NCBI GenBank assembly: GCA_030247855.1
Contig: JAPDRN010000126.1
Location: 30,849 to 94,848, forward strand
Direction: 5' to 3'
Origin: Knufia peltigerae
Taxonomy: Eukaryota > Ascomycota > Eurotiomycetes > Chaetothyriales > Trichomeriaceae
DNA length: 64,000 nt
This document shows positions 10,335 to 20,259 of this stretch, in pieces (the stretch's first letter is position 1; each line of letters starts with the position of its first letter). The translations under genes were made by a program, and so were the position numbers. The notes under the pieces are model-generated. The model was not told the DNA's origin. It saw only the letters and a program-made list of their open reading frames with translations, and made no database searches.

Positions 10335-12921
10335 ATGATGAGCGCCAGGAAAGACAAGAAGGTACGCTTACAAGTGGCTTTCAAGGCCAGGACCCTCCTC
10401 CGTTGTCCCCAGTTTCCTCTCAACCAAACGGAATGATGACTATGGTCAGTGTGACATTTGTTCCCGGTGCTTCGCCCGGTCCGAACACTTGGTAAGGCAT
10501 CGCCGGACACGTGAGAGCCCTCATCTAGCCAATCTGCTATCATCATGCTGAGCAAGTAGATACCAAAGAAAAACCATACCCTTGCCCCCATTGTGGCCGC
10601 GCCTTTCAGCGGTGCGATGCCAGAGATGTTCATGTCAAGAAATGTTACGCAAGTCCGGACAACGATCTGGACAATAGTGACCGCAAGCGTGTTCGCATCG
10701 CCTGCGGAACTTGTCGTCGGCGAAAATTGCGGTGCGATGCGACAGAGCCATGTGGTACCTGTCGAGCATCCAATTCTCATTGCGAGTATCATCCACCTAC
10801 AGGATTCTCAGCAGTCGCCCTCGATTCGCCCTCTCGGTCTGACAGCACAAGAGGCGATGAGCTTCGTGGTCCAATGAATCTTGTTAATGCTCAGCTGAAT
10901 GACAACTTGAGCTCAGCAACAAGCGAGAACCCTCCTGGCAGCACTTGTCTTAACATCACCTCCATCATTGACCCCCTGCAGACTCTGAATGAGAGTTTAC
11001 CTGTTCCCTGTCCCGACGCACTCCCTGACCTTCATGGAGCGGATGGTGACCAGTCTATCCGGACGGCCGATCTCCATCGCCATGACTTTTATCCGCTCCC
11101 GGATACTGCTCCTGGCGGCGTGGATGACTTTTGGCAGGTCCCTTTCATGGAACGCTTCTCTACCTCTAGTGTTAATTCAAAGGACTGACTAGCTACAGAA
11201 CAGTGAGTTCTGGTTTGACCAATCCGAACTTGACTGGAGCGAACAGCTCTTCGAACCAAATCCGCCAATGCTAGACTATGAGATGCCGTCTCCGCTGAAC
11301 AATTTGACCGCCATGATGCAAGAATACTTTGATCGAAAGTCGCGGCCGTCATCACCTTCTCCTGCTAGAGCTAGCAAAGTATGGTATTCGGCTCCACCAC
11401 ATATTGAAGACCATAACAGAGACATCATCAGAGTGTTTCACAATGTGTTTCGAAGGCATATTCCGAAGACATTTTCTCTCTTTGAAGATACAGCTATCAC
11501 CAGTTCCAAAAATCAACCGGCATTCACGCTCGCTCTAGCTGCTATTGGGGGACTGTTTTGCACGACCCCTGGTAGTGCACAAGTCGCGAAGTCAATGTAT
11601 GATGATGCTCGGCGGATGGTCCTTTCAACTGTACGTTGACATTCTTACGGCGTTGTGGTCACTAATGCATGATAGGTTAACACTCAGAGCTGCTCAGACG
11701 ATTTCTCTGCATGTCGATTGGATAAGTTTATCGTGGCGAAAACTGTATGTCTATCGAATCATGACTTATGATCAATACTGACTTAGATTAGTTCGTCTTA
11801 TTAGCTTTGTACGGTCTCTGCAGCGGTGACAAGAGGAGTTACGAGTTCCTGGAAGTATTCCACGGCAACCTCATCCATGTATGTTGTTTCGCCCCGGGAG
11901 TTCGAACCTACTTTCCGATTAACTACCGTTGCAGTCTGTCCAAGAGTATAGCAAAGCATGCCAATGGTCTCCTCAAACAGATGACATCGACAAGGATAAT
12001 ACCCGGTGGGTCATGATTCTTGTCATCGCTATATAATTTACATACTAACAGAGCCCATGAAGACTCCTTGAAGCTCTCCATATCCTCGACTGCTATCGAG
12101 TCATTATCATGCAGCGACCACCCTCTTTGGCACGAAAATACAGCGAGTCGTTCCTACGTACGCCCACAAATCGGAGTCGCATATCTAAGCTTCATAACGT
12201 GATAGCTGGCCTTGTGGGCGGTGGGCACACGGTCGACTTGGGCCCCAATACCACCTTCGGCCTGACGAGCTTGGCGTCTCTGAGCTCTTTTGTGTGGCCT
12301 GCGACATACCCCCAGCAGAATGTTTACGGCACGGACAAATATCAGTCCGATGATCTCTTCGTATGGAGAGCTGATTTCGCAGAGTTAGCCTGCGATACCT
12401 GGCTTCGGACGATCCACCGACCAGAAAACCTATCTCACTTGGTTGTGTACCACATGATGGGTATTATACTACATTCGAATTTGACTGTTCTGCAGAACTT
12501 TGCTCACTCTGGGCCTGGATCGGCAGCACGAGACGCGGAAAGGGGATTGGCTGCAAGAGAGATCCATGCATGGACAAATGACAGGCATTATACAACTGCC
12601 CAGTGGCACGCAGAGAACATGATTGCCGGTATCGAAGCTGCCCTGACCGAGGCGGCAACCGCGAGACAGACTCAGCATTCTTCAGCTCGAACTTCGTCGC
12701 TACCCCTGGAGTTGCCAGGCTTAGTATTCGAAGCACCACACATCCCTTACGCTGTCTACTATGCCAGTCTGGTTCTTTGGTCTGGAGCTTTCACGGCACC
12801 GAACCTGGTCAAATCTGCCCTCCCAGCACGAGCCCAACTAGCAAGAGGCGAGCAGATCTTACTTGTACATAAAGTGCATATCGCCCAGCTCCTTGCGCGG
12901 CTTCTTAGTGGGATTCGCTAG
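10335..12921 (+). CDS. C2H2 plus Zn(II)2Cys6 transcription factor
   Basis: Eight exons: 10335-10361, 10450-10510, 10560-11137, 11199-11630, 11676-11744, 11792-11878, 11935-12005, 12063-12921; 727 aa. The joints restore a first C2H2 finger (CDICSRCFARSEHL, residues 10-30), a second finger ending H-x3-C (38-58) and a canonical binuclear cluster CX2CX6CX5CX2CX6C (Cys 78, 81, 88, 94, 97, 104; ACGTCRRRKLRCDATEPC). The fungal-specific transcription factor domain follows (GDKRSYEFLEVFHGNLIH, LEALHILDCYRVIIMQRPPS). Finger 1 has Arg, His, Arg at recognition positions -1, 3, 6, which usually reads GGG. Exon 1 is only nine codons (ATG at 10335 or 10338) and is the least certain part. Donor GTCCCT of intron 3 is unusual. 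It is the best candidate activator for the adjacent enzyme cluster. Confidence 0.85.
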
Positions 12922-13178
12922 GTGGTGAGTGTGGCATAGCAAGATTCGATGAGTACTACCAGTTGGGAAGACGTTGAAATGATGGCGATGCTATTGGATC
13001 TATACGCATAGAATAGACATTCTCTACACGAAGCCTCTATGCCATTCTGTGAGATACAACTCGTGGACCAACCGCGATCTTCTCATGTCTTGACTCTCAT
13101 CCTTGGTGATATCATTCCAGATCAAACCCCACCCCAGATATCATTCGCAGATGGGGTTCATCCATCCATGGAGGTTGT

Positions 13179-13499
13179 TTACCCAGAGGCAGAAACATTG
13201 CCGATCAAGAAAATAGGTGGGTGATCAGAGAAGTTCTCCATGTCTGCCACAAGCTCGGCGGCAGTCTCACTTTTCATTGCCTTTTGGAATCCCTCGGCTG
13301 ATTCCCAGGTCATGGTCGACGCAACGCTGTACTGTTTTGATCCATCTGGACCTGCGTCGAAAGTGACGACTTTCCATTCCAGAAGCCCATACTGCTTCCA
13401 ATTCTTGGAGACCAGCTGCATATGGTTGTTGGTGTAATATTGTAAGTTGAACTGGGCCTCGGCCGCCGCTGGGTAGGCGACCATCGTAAGGTAAGTCAT
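13179..13499 (-). CDS. EthD-family small protein (dimeric alpha/beta barrel)
   Basis: 106 aa, no intron. The sequence follows the EthD pattern: beta strand TYLTMVAYP, helix with FNLQYYTNNHMQLV (the Y-x3-H-x-x-L-V signature, about 19-32), then LEWKVVTFDAGPDGSKQYS, WESAEGFQKAMKS and the ending ADMENFSDHPPIFLIGNV. Such proteins form dimeric ferredoxin-like barrels; some are needed for ether or aromatic breakdown and some catalyse decarboxylation or cyclisation without cofactors. The ATG at 13499 is used; an upstream in-frame TTG is not a start. It is divergent to the SDR gene at 14230 across a 730-bp promoter. It is a different subgroup from the two longer EthD proteins of the cluster. Confidence 0.8.
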   Translation of the reverse strand: MTYLTMVAYPAAAEAQFNLQYYTNNHMQLVSKNWKQYGLLEWKVVTFDAGPDGSKQYSVASTMTWESAEGFQKAMKSETAAELVADMENFSDHPPIFLIGNVSASG

Positions 13500-14229
13500 T
13501 TTCGCTATCGGTTGCAAGGTCTCAATGGGAGTCTATTGCCTAGTGCGTGCTATAGCGTGGGAATTAGAGTTGAGGGTATGGAATGGTCAAGCACTTGTTT
13601 GATGATGTGGTCAACGTGGATTCTGTTCTGGGACAGGAGCAATTTGTATCAGGGGGTCTCCAGAAACATTCGCCGACTTAGCAATCCAGGTCGCACCTAC
13701 GAGTCAACAGACTCCATATTCACCCGAGCTCTCGGCAAGAAATGGGAAATGTGGTGGTAGGCGAAGTGTCCACACTATACTGGGGCCTCCTTCTGGTTTA
13801 CATTCCCCCAGACTGTGGATCGGACATCCCGCATATTCTGTCAGTTCTTCGCTTATCTCTCTCTACCCCCGGCACAGCACCCCATTGCTGACAGACTCCA
13901 GGTCAAGTCAATCGAGAGACTGCGGGACACAGACAGCAACAACAATCCTCATGGGCACGAGGCTAATGAAGATGCTGTTCATCACTAAGCCCGCTCACTC
14001 GAAGTTGATGATCACCACACTCCCTCTTTGTCCCTACCGGCGACACTCTTCCCCCATGAATACCCCAGCCATAGCCGCATCGTCTTACTAGGGAGGTGTA
14101 GCACAACATTCGAATAACTTTCAATTTTACGAGGTCGTGCAGAGATAAATTGAAACTACCTTTTCCGAGCCGAGAAGCATTTCCAAGTCCAATATCATCG
14201 GCCAACTCTCACATCCTTGATCCCACAAC
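13500..14229. promoter_or_regulatory. Bidirectional promoter, EthD/SDR pair
   Basis: 730 bp shared by divergent genes. It contains several C4/C5 runs (13805-13809, 13866-13870, 13879-13882, 14051-14055, 14063-14066). No ORF in it looks real. Confidence 0.4.
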
Positions 14230-15021
14230 ATGGCACTCACTTCCAAGATTACATCTGGACGAACGTGCCTAGTGACAGGAGGAGCAGGAGGTCTAGGCAA
14301 ATCAATCGCCCTCGCTCTGCTAGAAGAAGGTGCAAAGGTGGTCGTCAGTGACTTCAGCGAAAGCCTACTCGACTCCGTGGCGGCAGAATTCCAACCGAAA
14401 GAATCTGTCTTGTTACTGCCCGCAGACGTCGCGGACGCCGGGGCAGTTGAATCTTTGATATCCAAGGCGGTCCACCACTTCGGACGGCTTGACGTCCTGG
14501 TCAATTGCGCCGGCATCTTCGATCGCTTCGAGCCGGTGGGGGACATCAACCAAGACCTTTGGTCCAAGGTACTCTCCGTCAACGTCACAGGACCTTATCT
14601 GTTGAGCAAGGCTGCCGTCAATCATTTCCTGAGTAGATCCGCCACGGACGCATCGATCATCAATATAGGATCGTTGGCAAGTGAACACGGGTGGTGTGGA
14701 GGTGCGGCGTACACTACCAGCAAACACGCCATCAAAGGCCTCACCAAGTCCACCGCTGCTTTTTACAGAAACAAGGGCATCAGGTGTAACTTGGTCATGC
14801 CGGGAGGGATGAACACGGACATTGTCGCGAATGTGGCCAATACCCAAGGTTTAGATCCAGAAGGTTCAAAGATGCTGGATGCCGTGGTGGAGGCTTTGGA
14901 CACTCCCATCTCCGATACGAAGGAGGTGGCGAATTTGGTCGCTTTCCTGGCGTCTACCCGCTCATCTGCCTTGACTGGGGCCGTGATCAAGGCGGACCAT
15001 GGTATAACAACGCTCATATAG
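14230..15021 (+). CDS. Short-chain dehydrogenase/reductase (cluster SDR 1)
   Basis: 263 aa, intronless classical SDR. The cofactor motif TGGAGGLGKS is at residues 17-26, with an Asp at the end of strand 2 (VVVSDFSES) that favours NAD(H). NCAGIF (NNAG-like) lies near 96-101. The catalytic Ser is about 148 (NIGSLAS), with Tyr161 and Lys165 in AYTTSKHA. The C-terminus has the usual PGGMNTD turn and a final ALTGAVIKADHG where most family members have G-x-x-x-D-G-G. SDRs of this kind oxidise secondary alcohols or reduce ketones in the cytosol; the substrate here is unknown. It is convergent with the P450 gene. Confidence 0.9.
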   Translation: MALTSKITSGRTCLVTGGAGGLGKSIALALLEEGAKVVVSDFSESLLDSVAAEFQPKESVLLLPADVADAGAVESLISKAVHHFGRLDVLVNCAGIFDRFEPVGDINQDLWSKVLSVNVTGPYLLSKAAVNHFLSRSATDASIINIGSLASEHGWCGGAAYTTSKHAIKGLTKSTAAFYRNKGIRCNLVMPGGMNTDIVANVANTQGLDPEGSKMLDAVVEALDTPISDTKEVANLVAFLASTRSSALTGAVIKADHGITTLI

Positions 15022-15515
15022 GACAAGACAAAGCTGACGACTCTTTCACACATACCAAGAAATTGGACTGTAGGACACTCGAACCAAATAGAAAGCAAGT
15101 AAGCGCCCGTAGAAAAACTTGCTTAGGTGCTAGATGATGAATAACACCTACGAGGTTTCCAAGGGAAAAGGTCAAGTAAGTAAGGAAGTATGTATGTTCA
15201 ATCGCTCAGAGCCGACAACCTCCTGCCTACCTCGAATTTTCTCGATGTGTTCGGTCGAGATATCTGCTACTACAAGACCGGCTAACAAGGACCGATACAG
15301 CATGCTGGGGATTTCCGTCTTGGATGAAAACATTCGAGTCATTCCAACTAGCCATTGAACATCATCATCTCTGGGGTTTTCACCTATCACATCATACTTG
15401 TTTCAGTTCTGCTCTTCTAGACTAATCCTCGACCAGACACCAAGTCAGCATGCTACCTCCATCTAACTCTTATGGTCGGTCAATTGTTTACATATTCCTT
15501 CCTCTACTATCATTG
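15022..15515. other. Intergenic between convergent SDR 1 and P450
   Basis: 494 bp holding the 3' regions of two convergent genes. Short frames at 15134-15358 (+) and 15172-15390 (-) overlap each other and have no family features. Nothing else seen. Confidence 0.45.
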
Positions 15516-17480
15516 CTAGAACAAATCCACTTGTTCATACTTGGGGAAGAAGTTTGCTTTCGCGTCAGCATATTCTTTCAGGATCAATTGTCGTCTTGCC
15601 TCAGATCTGACGGTAATCATGGCCGGAAACTCAAAGGGACACATGGTAAGTCCCTCCCTGTAACCTGTCTCGACGCTGGGGTCAGGTAGAATCGGCTTTT
15701 TCGTTTCAGGGTCCATCTTCGGTTCAATCTTGAACGCCCAGAGTAATTTGGTGATGGCATGCCAGAGGTTTCGATCCGCTAAGTGTATCCCTGGGCACAG
15801 GCGACGACCATTGCCTATAGTTCCAAGAGAAGTAAGTCAGCGGGAAAAGCAAATCATAAACGGACATGAAAAATCTTCAATGAACGAACCAAATCCATAA
15901 TGATCACGATTCTCGTAATCTGCAGAATTTGCGTATTCTGCTGCCAACAATGTCCGTCCCTTGTAATGGTCGGGATCAAAAGTATTAGGGTGCGGAAATT
16001 TGGACTCATCCTGGTGCAAACCATAGACGTTCACAAACAGGACCGTTCCTTTGGGAAGGAATTTTCCATCCACCCACTGGTCTGGAGACCAAAAAAAGTC
16101 AGCAAAAGTACAAAAACTGTTGGCTTCAAAATCCAACGCCCTGAGGCAGACACTTACCTTCTGAGAGTGCATGTGGGAACCCCAGTGGTGCTGTTGGTCT
16201 CCACCGCATCGCCTCCTTGACCATGGTGGCAAGATAAGGCATGGATTTATAGTCGGACCACGTCGGTAGTCTCTTGTCACCCACGACGGCGTCTATTTCA
16301 GCCTGAGCCTTCTTCTGTACCTCGGGGTAGAGGACCATCGCTTGCAACCAAGAGCTCAAGGTCGAAGCAGAGGTGTCTGAACCTCCCTTGAGCGTGACAC
16401 CGGCCAGAAGCATAATGTTGTGGCTCGAAAGACCGTGCTTCTCCTCCTGTTCCAACAGTCGGTCCGCGATACAGTCCGTTGGCCCGGTCGTCCTTCGTCT
16501 TTCTTCCACAGATCGGAGTAGACCTCCATAAAGGTTATGTACTTTGTCATGGACAAGGCTAGCGCGATTCATCCAGTTTCCGAGAAATCGTTGAGGAACC
16601 AATTTCAGAATTGGAAACAAATCAACCGGCGGAGTCGCTCCAAACTCATTGATCCTAGCCCAAAGCTCGACGATGTCGTTGAGCTTCTTGGTCCACGGTG
16701 CGTCAATTGAGGGTGATCGAATTCCGTAGACTTTGAAGAAAGAAAGCGCGTCAGTCAGCCAGTTTTCAGCCTTGGATCTCCTTGCTGCAGAGAGAGAGAG
16801 ATGATTTACCGATACTCATGATGATGCTGTTGCTAAATCTCTTGAGATGCTGCATCCACTCATCCGGCGATTGAAGGACGTCGTAAAGCAGCTGGACGCT
16901 TTCAGCCTGGTGGATCTTGCTGTGTTCCCGATCACAAAGGGCCTCCGTCAAGTCTTGATGGATCAATCTACGCATCATCCGCCACCTCGGAGTGTTGTCC
17001 ATCATGAGCATGTGGTCTCCCTCCGTGATGAGGTGTTGCGAAACCAACGATACGGGCCGATTGCTCGAGGCCGAGGCCTTCTTGTCCATGATTTGCTTGA
17101 TGATCCGTCGATCCGTGAGGACAACTGCGGTCCCTGGGCCCAGCTTGAGACTGTACATGCCGCCATACTGCTTTGCCCATTCTGTAAATCTGTGTTAATG
17201 GTCAGTGTATGGCACACATGTATGGGAGGTTGATAAGCAAGCTTTTGCAACCTACTGCAGATAAGGCTTGTGCAAGGGCATCTGATGCAAGTTACCGATA
17301 ATGGGCAACGTACGTGGGCCTTTTTTGTTCTCTCGTTAATTTTCTTGTCCAACATTCTTCCCCGTCGTACTATGTGGACGTACCATTGGGGAGATTTGGA
17401 CCTCTTCTTCCTATACAAGCGATGGAATAGATCAAGACGCCCACTGTAAAGATGACGGGAGCCAAGAGCAACAACCCCAT
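15516..17480 (-). CDS. Cytochrome P450 monooxygenase (cluster P450)
   Basis: Six exons (17480-17384, 17319-17256, 17189-16810, 16730-16158, 16081-15890, 15814-15516) give 534 aa. A hydrophobic N-terminal anchor (about 2-22) and hinge (RRGPNLPNGPRTLPIIGNLH) indicate ER attachment. The I-helix oxygen motif is GGSDTS near residue 295, the K-helix ExxR is KEAMR near 352, and the haem loop is FGNGRRLCPG with Cys442. The joint HKPYLQFTEWAKQYGG is typical of fungal P450s. All splice phases close. A microsomal P450 with a partner reductase would hydroxylate a hydrophobic substrate; the CYP family number cannot be assigned by eye. It is divergent to SDR 2 across 764 bp. Confidence 0.93.
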
Positions 17481-18244
17481 TGTCACAATAGGTTCAAGGT
17501 TGAGATTTCACGAAGGCTGCCTCGTGTCTTCTAGATGTTCCTGGTGAATACAATGCTCACAAACCGTGTAACTCATGGAATCAACTGGTGAGCTTGACTT
17601 TGATATGAGGATAAATATTGAATCTCTATACAAGGCTGTAATTCTATTCTATGAGCCGATCTTGATTCCTTTTTTTCGGGTAAAAAAGGGGTAGGCATGT
17701 CTGAATGAAATGCTCTGGAACTCACTACGTTGCCACAGCCTTAGCCCCATAATCCACCCTCCGTCTATCACCGTAACACATGGGGTCGATGTTTGAAGCT
17801 GAAGGGTTGTTCAGATGGACTAGTACCGGGGTAACCGTACTCGCGGAGGCCAGGAGCAGGGCGAATGTCAATTGCTGTAAGGGGTATCCCCCAAACTCGC
17901 TGCTTCTCAGCAACGGCTGAAGGCGGTTGTCAGCTTCTTCGGATGGAGGGGTGGAAGGGGGGACACATCTCCACGCATCAACTCATTGTTCCCTCCAGAC
18001 TTCTGGGATTGGTAGGCCCTGAACGAAGTATCTACAACTGTAACGATATGTCGACGTTGCGTGATCCGACCAGGCCGAATGCCGGAGTTATGTCGCTCTA
18101 TACATTGTGGTGGAGGTTCTCACATCAATCTGACCTGAGTCTGTCCATCTCCCCCGCCACAGTATCAGGTGGTTCATTCAGACACCGCGCAGTCCTTCCC
18201 GTTTGCCTCAATCTAGGTTTCCCTTATGTCATGTACCAAGCAAC
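17481..18244. promoter_or_regulatory. Bidirectional promoter, P450/SDR 2
   Basis: 764 bp between divergent genes. It contains the palindrome-like GGGGTATCCCCC (17881-17892), CCGGGG at 17826-17831 and two further G4 or longer runs at 17948-17951 and 17957-17962. These are candidate sites for the cluster regulator. Short frames inside it look spurious. Confidence 0.4.
17881..17892. promoter_or_regulatory. Palindromic G4/C4 element
   Basis: GGGGTATCCCCC in the shared promoter of the cluster P450 and SDR 2. The element is seen directly; its role as a binding site is inferred from the GGG-type recognition helix of the neighbouring C2H2 regulator. Confidence 0.3.
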
Positions 18245-19061
18245 ATGTCGAGCCTAAAAGATAAAGTCATTGCTATCACTGGAGCAGCCGGGGGCATTGG
18301 AGCAGCCACGGCTTGTATGCTTGCTTCTCGAGGAGCGAAACTCTCTCTGGCCGACACAGACGCAAGTGCGTTGCAGCACTTGTCTCGGGACATAACCACC
18401 AAGTACAAGACGAAGGTACTCACAACCACTGTCGACGTGACAAACTCCGACCAGGTAGATCAATGGATCGTAGCCACCGTCAAACACTTCTCCAAGCTTT
18501 CTGGAGGTGTCAATCTTGCGGGAATAGTTGGCAGAGATTTCGGGAGAAAAGGGGCACATGAAGTTTCCGATCATGATTTTGACTTGGTCATGAAAATCAA
18601 CGTCAAAGGTGTTATGGCCTGTCAACGTGCACAATTACTGCACATTGAAGACGGAGGGTCAATTGTGAACGCTGCCAGTGTTTCGGGAAAGATGGGCATA
18701 CCTCAGGCGCTAGCCTACGCTGCAAGCAAGCACGCTGTTATCGGACTCACTCGAGTCGCTGCGGTCGAGAACGGGCACCGCAGGGTGAGAGTGAATGCTA
18801 TTGCCCCGTAAGTAGATCCCCTTTCGTCCAGAACATGCTCAATCCTGTGTGGTCACTAATGGACACGATAGAGGGAGTATCGATACTAAAATGCTGGATA
18901 CGGCTCGAGAAGTTCACATAGGCGACAATGATCACAAGTCACCAATCAACCGGGCAGGTAAAGCAGAAGAAGTGGGAGCTTTGATCGCGTTTTTGCTGAG
19001 TGACGAGGCAACATTCACAACCGGAGCAGTCTACACAATTGATGGTGGGCTAACCCCTTAA
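18245..19061 (+). CDS. Short-chain dehydrogenase/reductase (cluster SDR 2)
   Basis: Two exons, 18245-18807 and 18872-19061 (intron 64 nt, donor GTAAGT, branch CACTAAT), give 250 aa. The cofactor motif TGAAGGIGAA is near 12-21, with LADTDAS implying NAD(H) preference. Catalytic Ser145 (AASVSG), Tyr158 and Lys162 (AYAASKHA) are present, followed by NAIAPGSIDTKM and the C-terminal GAVYTIDGGLTP. This is a classical 250-residue SDR of the type annotated as cyclic-alcohol or 3-oxoacyl reductase. I took MSSLKDK as the start because the cofactor loop then sits at its normal distance; an upstream in-frame ATG adds 14 unlikely residues. It is convergent with the EthD gene at 19156, 94 bp away. Confidence 0.92.
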
Positions 19062-19155
19062 ATATCCATGTACTCTATATACATCAGTCGATCGTCGACG
19101 GAAACAAGAGTGATTATATCCCAACACAATTGTCTAAAGCAGATTCTACTCACTC

Positions 19156-19626
19156 TCAGATGATCCAAGGCCCGACTTTGCTTTCGTGGTCTTCCGAAAT
19201 GAACATCACCATTGATTCGCGATCAAACAGATTTTCTTCGTCCCTCTTCACAATCTCGCTGAAGTCGGGATTGGATTGTCCCTTGAAAGAGTCAAACAAA
19301 TCCTTGTCAGAATACCACACCTCCATAATAACATCATAGCCTCCAGTCTTCGGCGCTGCCAAGGGGGAGGCTAGCCCTGCAAAGGGTTCCAGATATCGGC
19401 GTGCATATCGCAGAACACCAGGATGTGAAACGTGTTCGTCGAACAGCTTAATGTGATGATTCTCATAGTAGTCCTTAAACTCTTCCATGGACAATCCAGG
19501 TTTCCTCTTGAATAGACCTACAACCTTCACCGTCGTCGGCTTGCCGTTCTGAAGGGGATCATCAGCGCCGAGTGACAGCAACTCCAAGTAGTATCAACTT
19601 ACGGGTCCGCTAGTAGCTTGTGCCAT
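19156..19626 (-). CDS. EthD-domain protein, 138 aa (paralogue A)
   Basis: Two exons, 19626-19603 (eight codons) and 19548-19156, with a 54-nt intron. The protein shows the EthD fold: VKVVGLFKRKPGLS, FKDYYENHHIKLF, PGVLRYARRYL, GGYDVIMEVWY and a C-terminal MVMFISEDHES. It is clearly paralogous to the gene at 26596-27073: both have a short first exon, an intron in the same region of the N-terminus and a second exon of exactly 393 nt, and the bodies are more than half identical by eye. EthD proteins act as small dimeric barrels in xenobiotic or aromatic pathways. It is divergent to the MFS transporter. Confidence 0.88.
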
Positions 19627-19986
19627 GGTTCAAAGGTTCGTAGTTGTGACAAGGTGTCTTGAAAGTCCTCGATTCCAGTATCGTTCAGTCTTGGTAATGG
19701 CTATACCGATTTGATTATTTGGTGCTTTTAGCCATAATCTCCTGGAGATGCACCCCCAAACCCTAGGAGCAAATGACCCCACCCGACCCCAGGCCATGAG
19801 GGTGCGACTATGGGGGGAACTTCTGCCCCAACCAGGCTGACCAATACTCTATCCTATTACGACGACAATTAGAAAACTCCGCTCCACCCCTAACTACTCC
19901 ATTCTCCGTGCGAATACGAGCCACCATCCCATGGAAACGTGCGAAGAGTGGCATATTAAAGTTCCAGAGGCACGGTGGTTCCGGAT

Positions 19987-19995
19987 GGGGTCCCC
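19987..19995. promoter_or_regulatory. Palindromic GGGG-T-CCCC element
   Basis: GGGGTCCCC in the shared EthD/MFS promoter; same class as the elements at 17881 and 20134. Function inferred only. Confidence 0.3.
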
Positions 19996-20133
19996 AGGCG
20001 CCTTGAATTCCCTCAGATGAGTCTCGACCATTTCTGCTGACAACCCTAATGTTGTCCAAGTTTAATAGAGTTCATATCTGAGCATCGAGCGCCACGTTTC
20101 GAAGTCGACTTCCAGGCATTGTGGTCACGGAAA

Positions 20134-20143
20134 CCCCATGGGG
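20134..20143. promoter_or_regulatory. Palindromic CCCC-AT-GGGG element
   Basis: A perfect 10-bp palindrome 14 bp upstream of the TATA box of the MFS gene, well placed for activator binding. Function inferred only. Confidence 0.35.
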
Positions 20144-20259
20144 CCTCTAATAAGTGTATAAAGACGAAAGTGGCATTCTCACACATTCCCCAGCTTTCTC
20201 ACATCTCATTTCCTCTCACTATCATAGTCGTACGCAACCTCTTTCTAAGTATCAAGAAG

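Larger units (their letters stand above)
19627..20259. promoter_or_regulatory. Bidirectional promoter, EthD A/MFS
   Basis: 633 bp between divergent genes. A TATAAA box lies at 20157-20162, about 100 bp before the MFS start. G4/C4 elements are dense: C5 at 19753-19757, C4 at 19777-19780 and 19787-19790, GGGGTCCCC at 19987-19995 and the perfect palindrome CCCCATGGGG at 20134-20143. A CT-rich leader precedes the MFS ATG. Confidence 0.5.
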
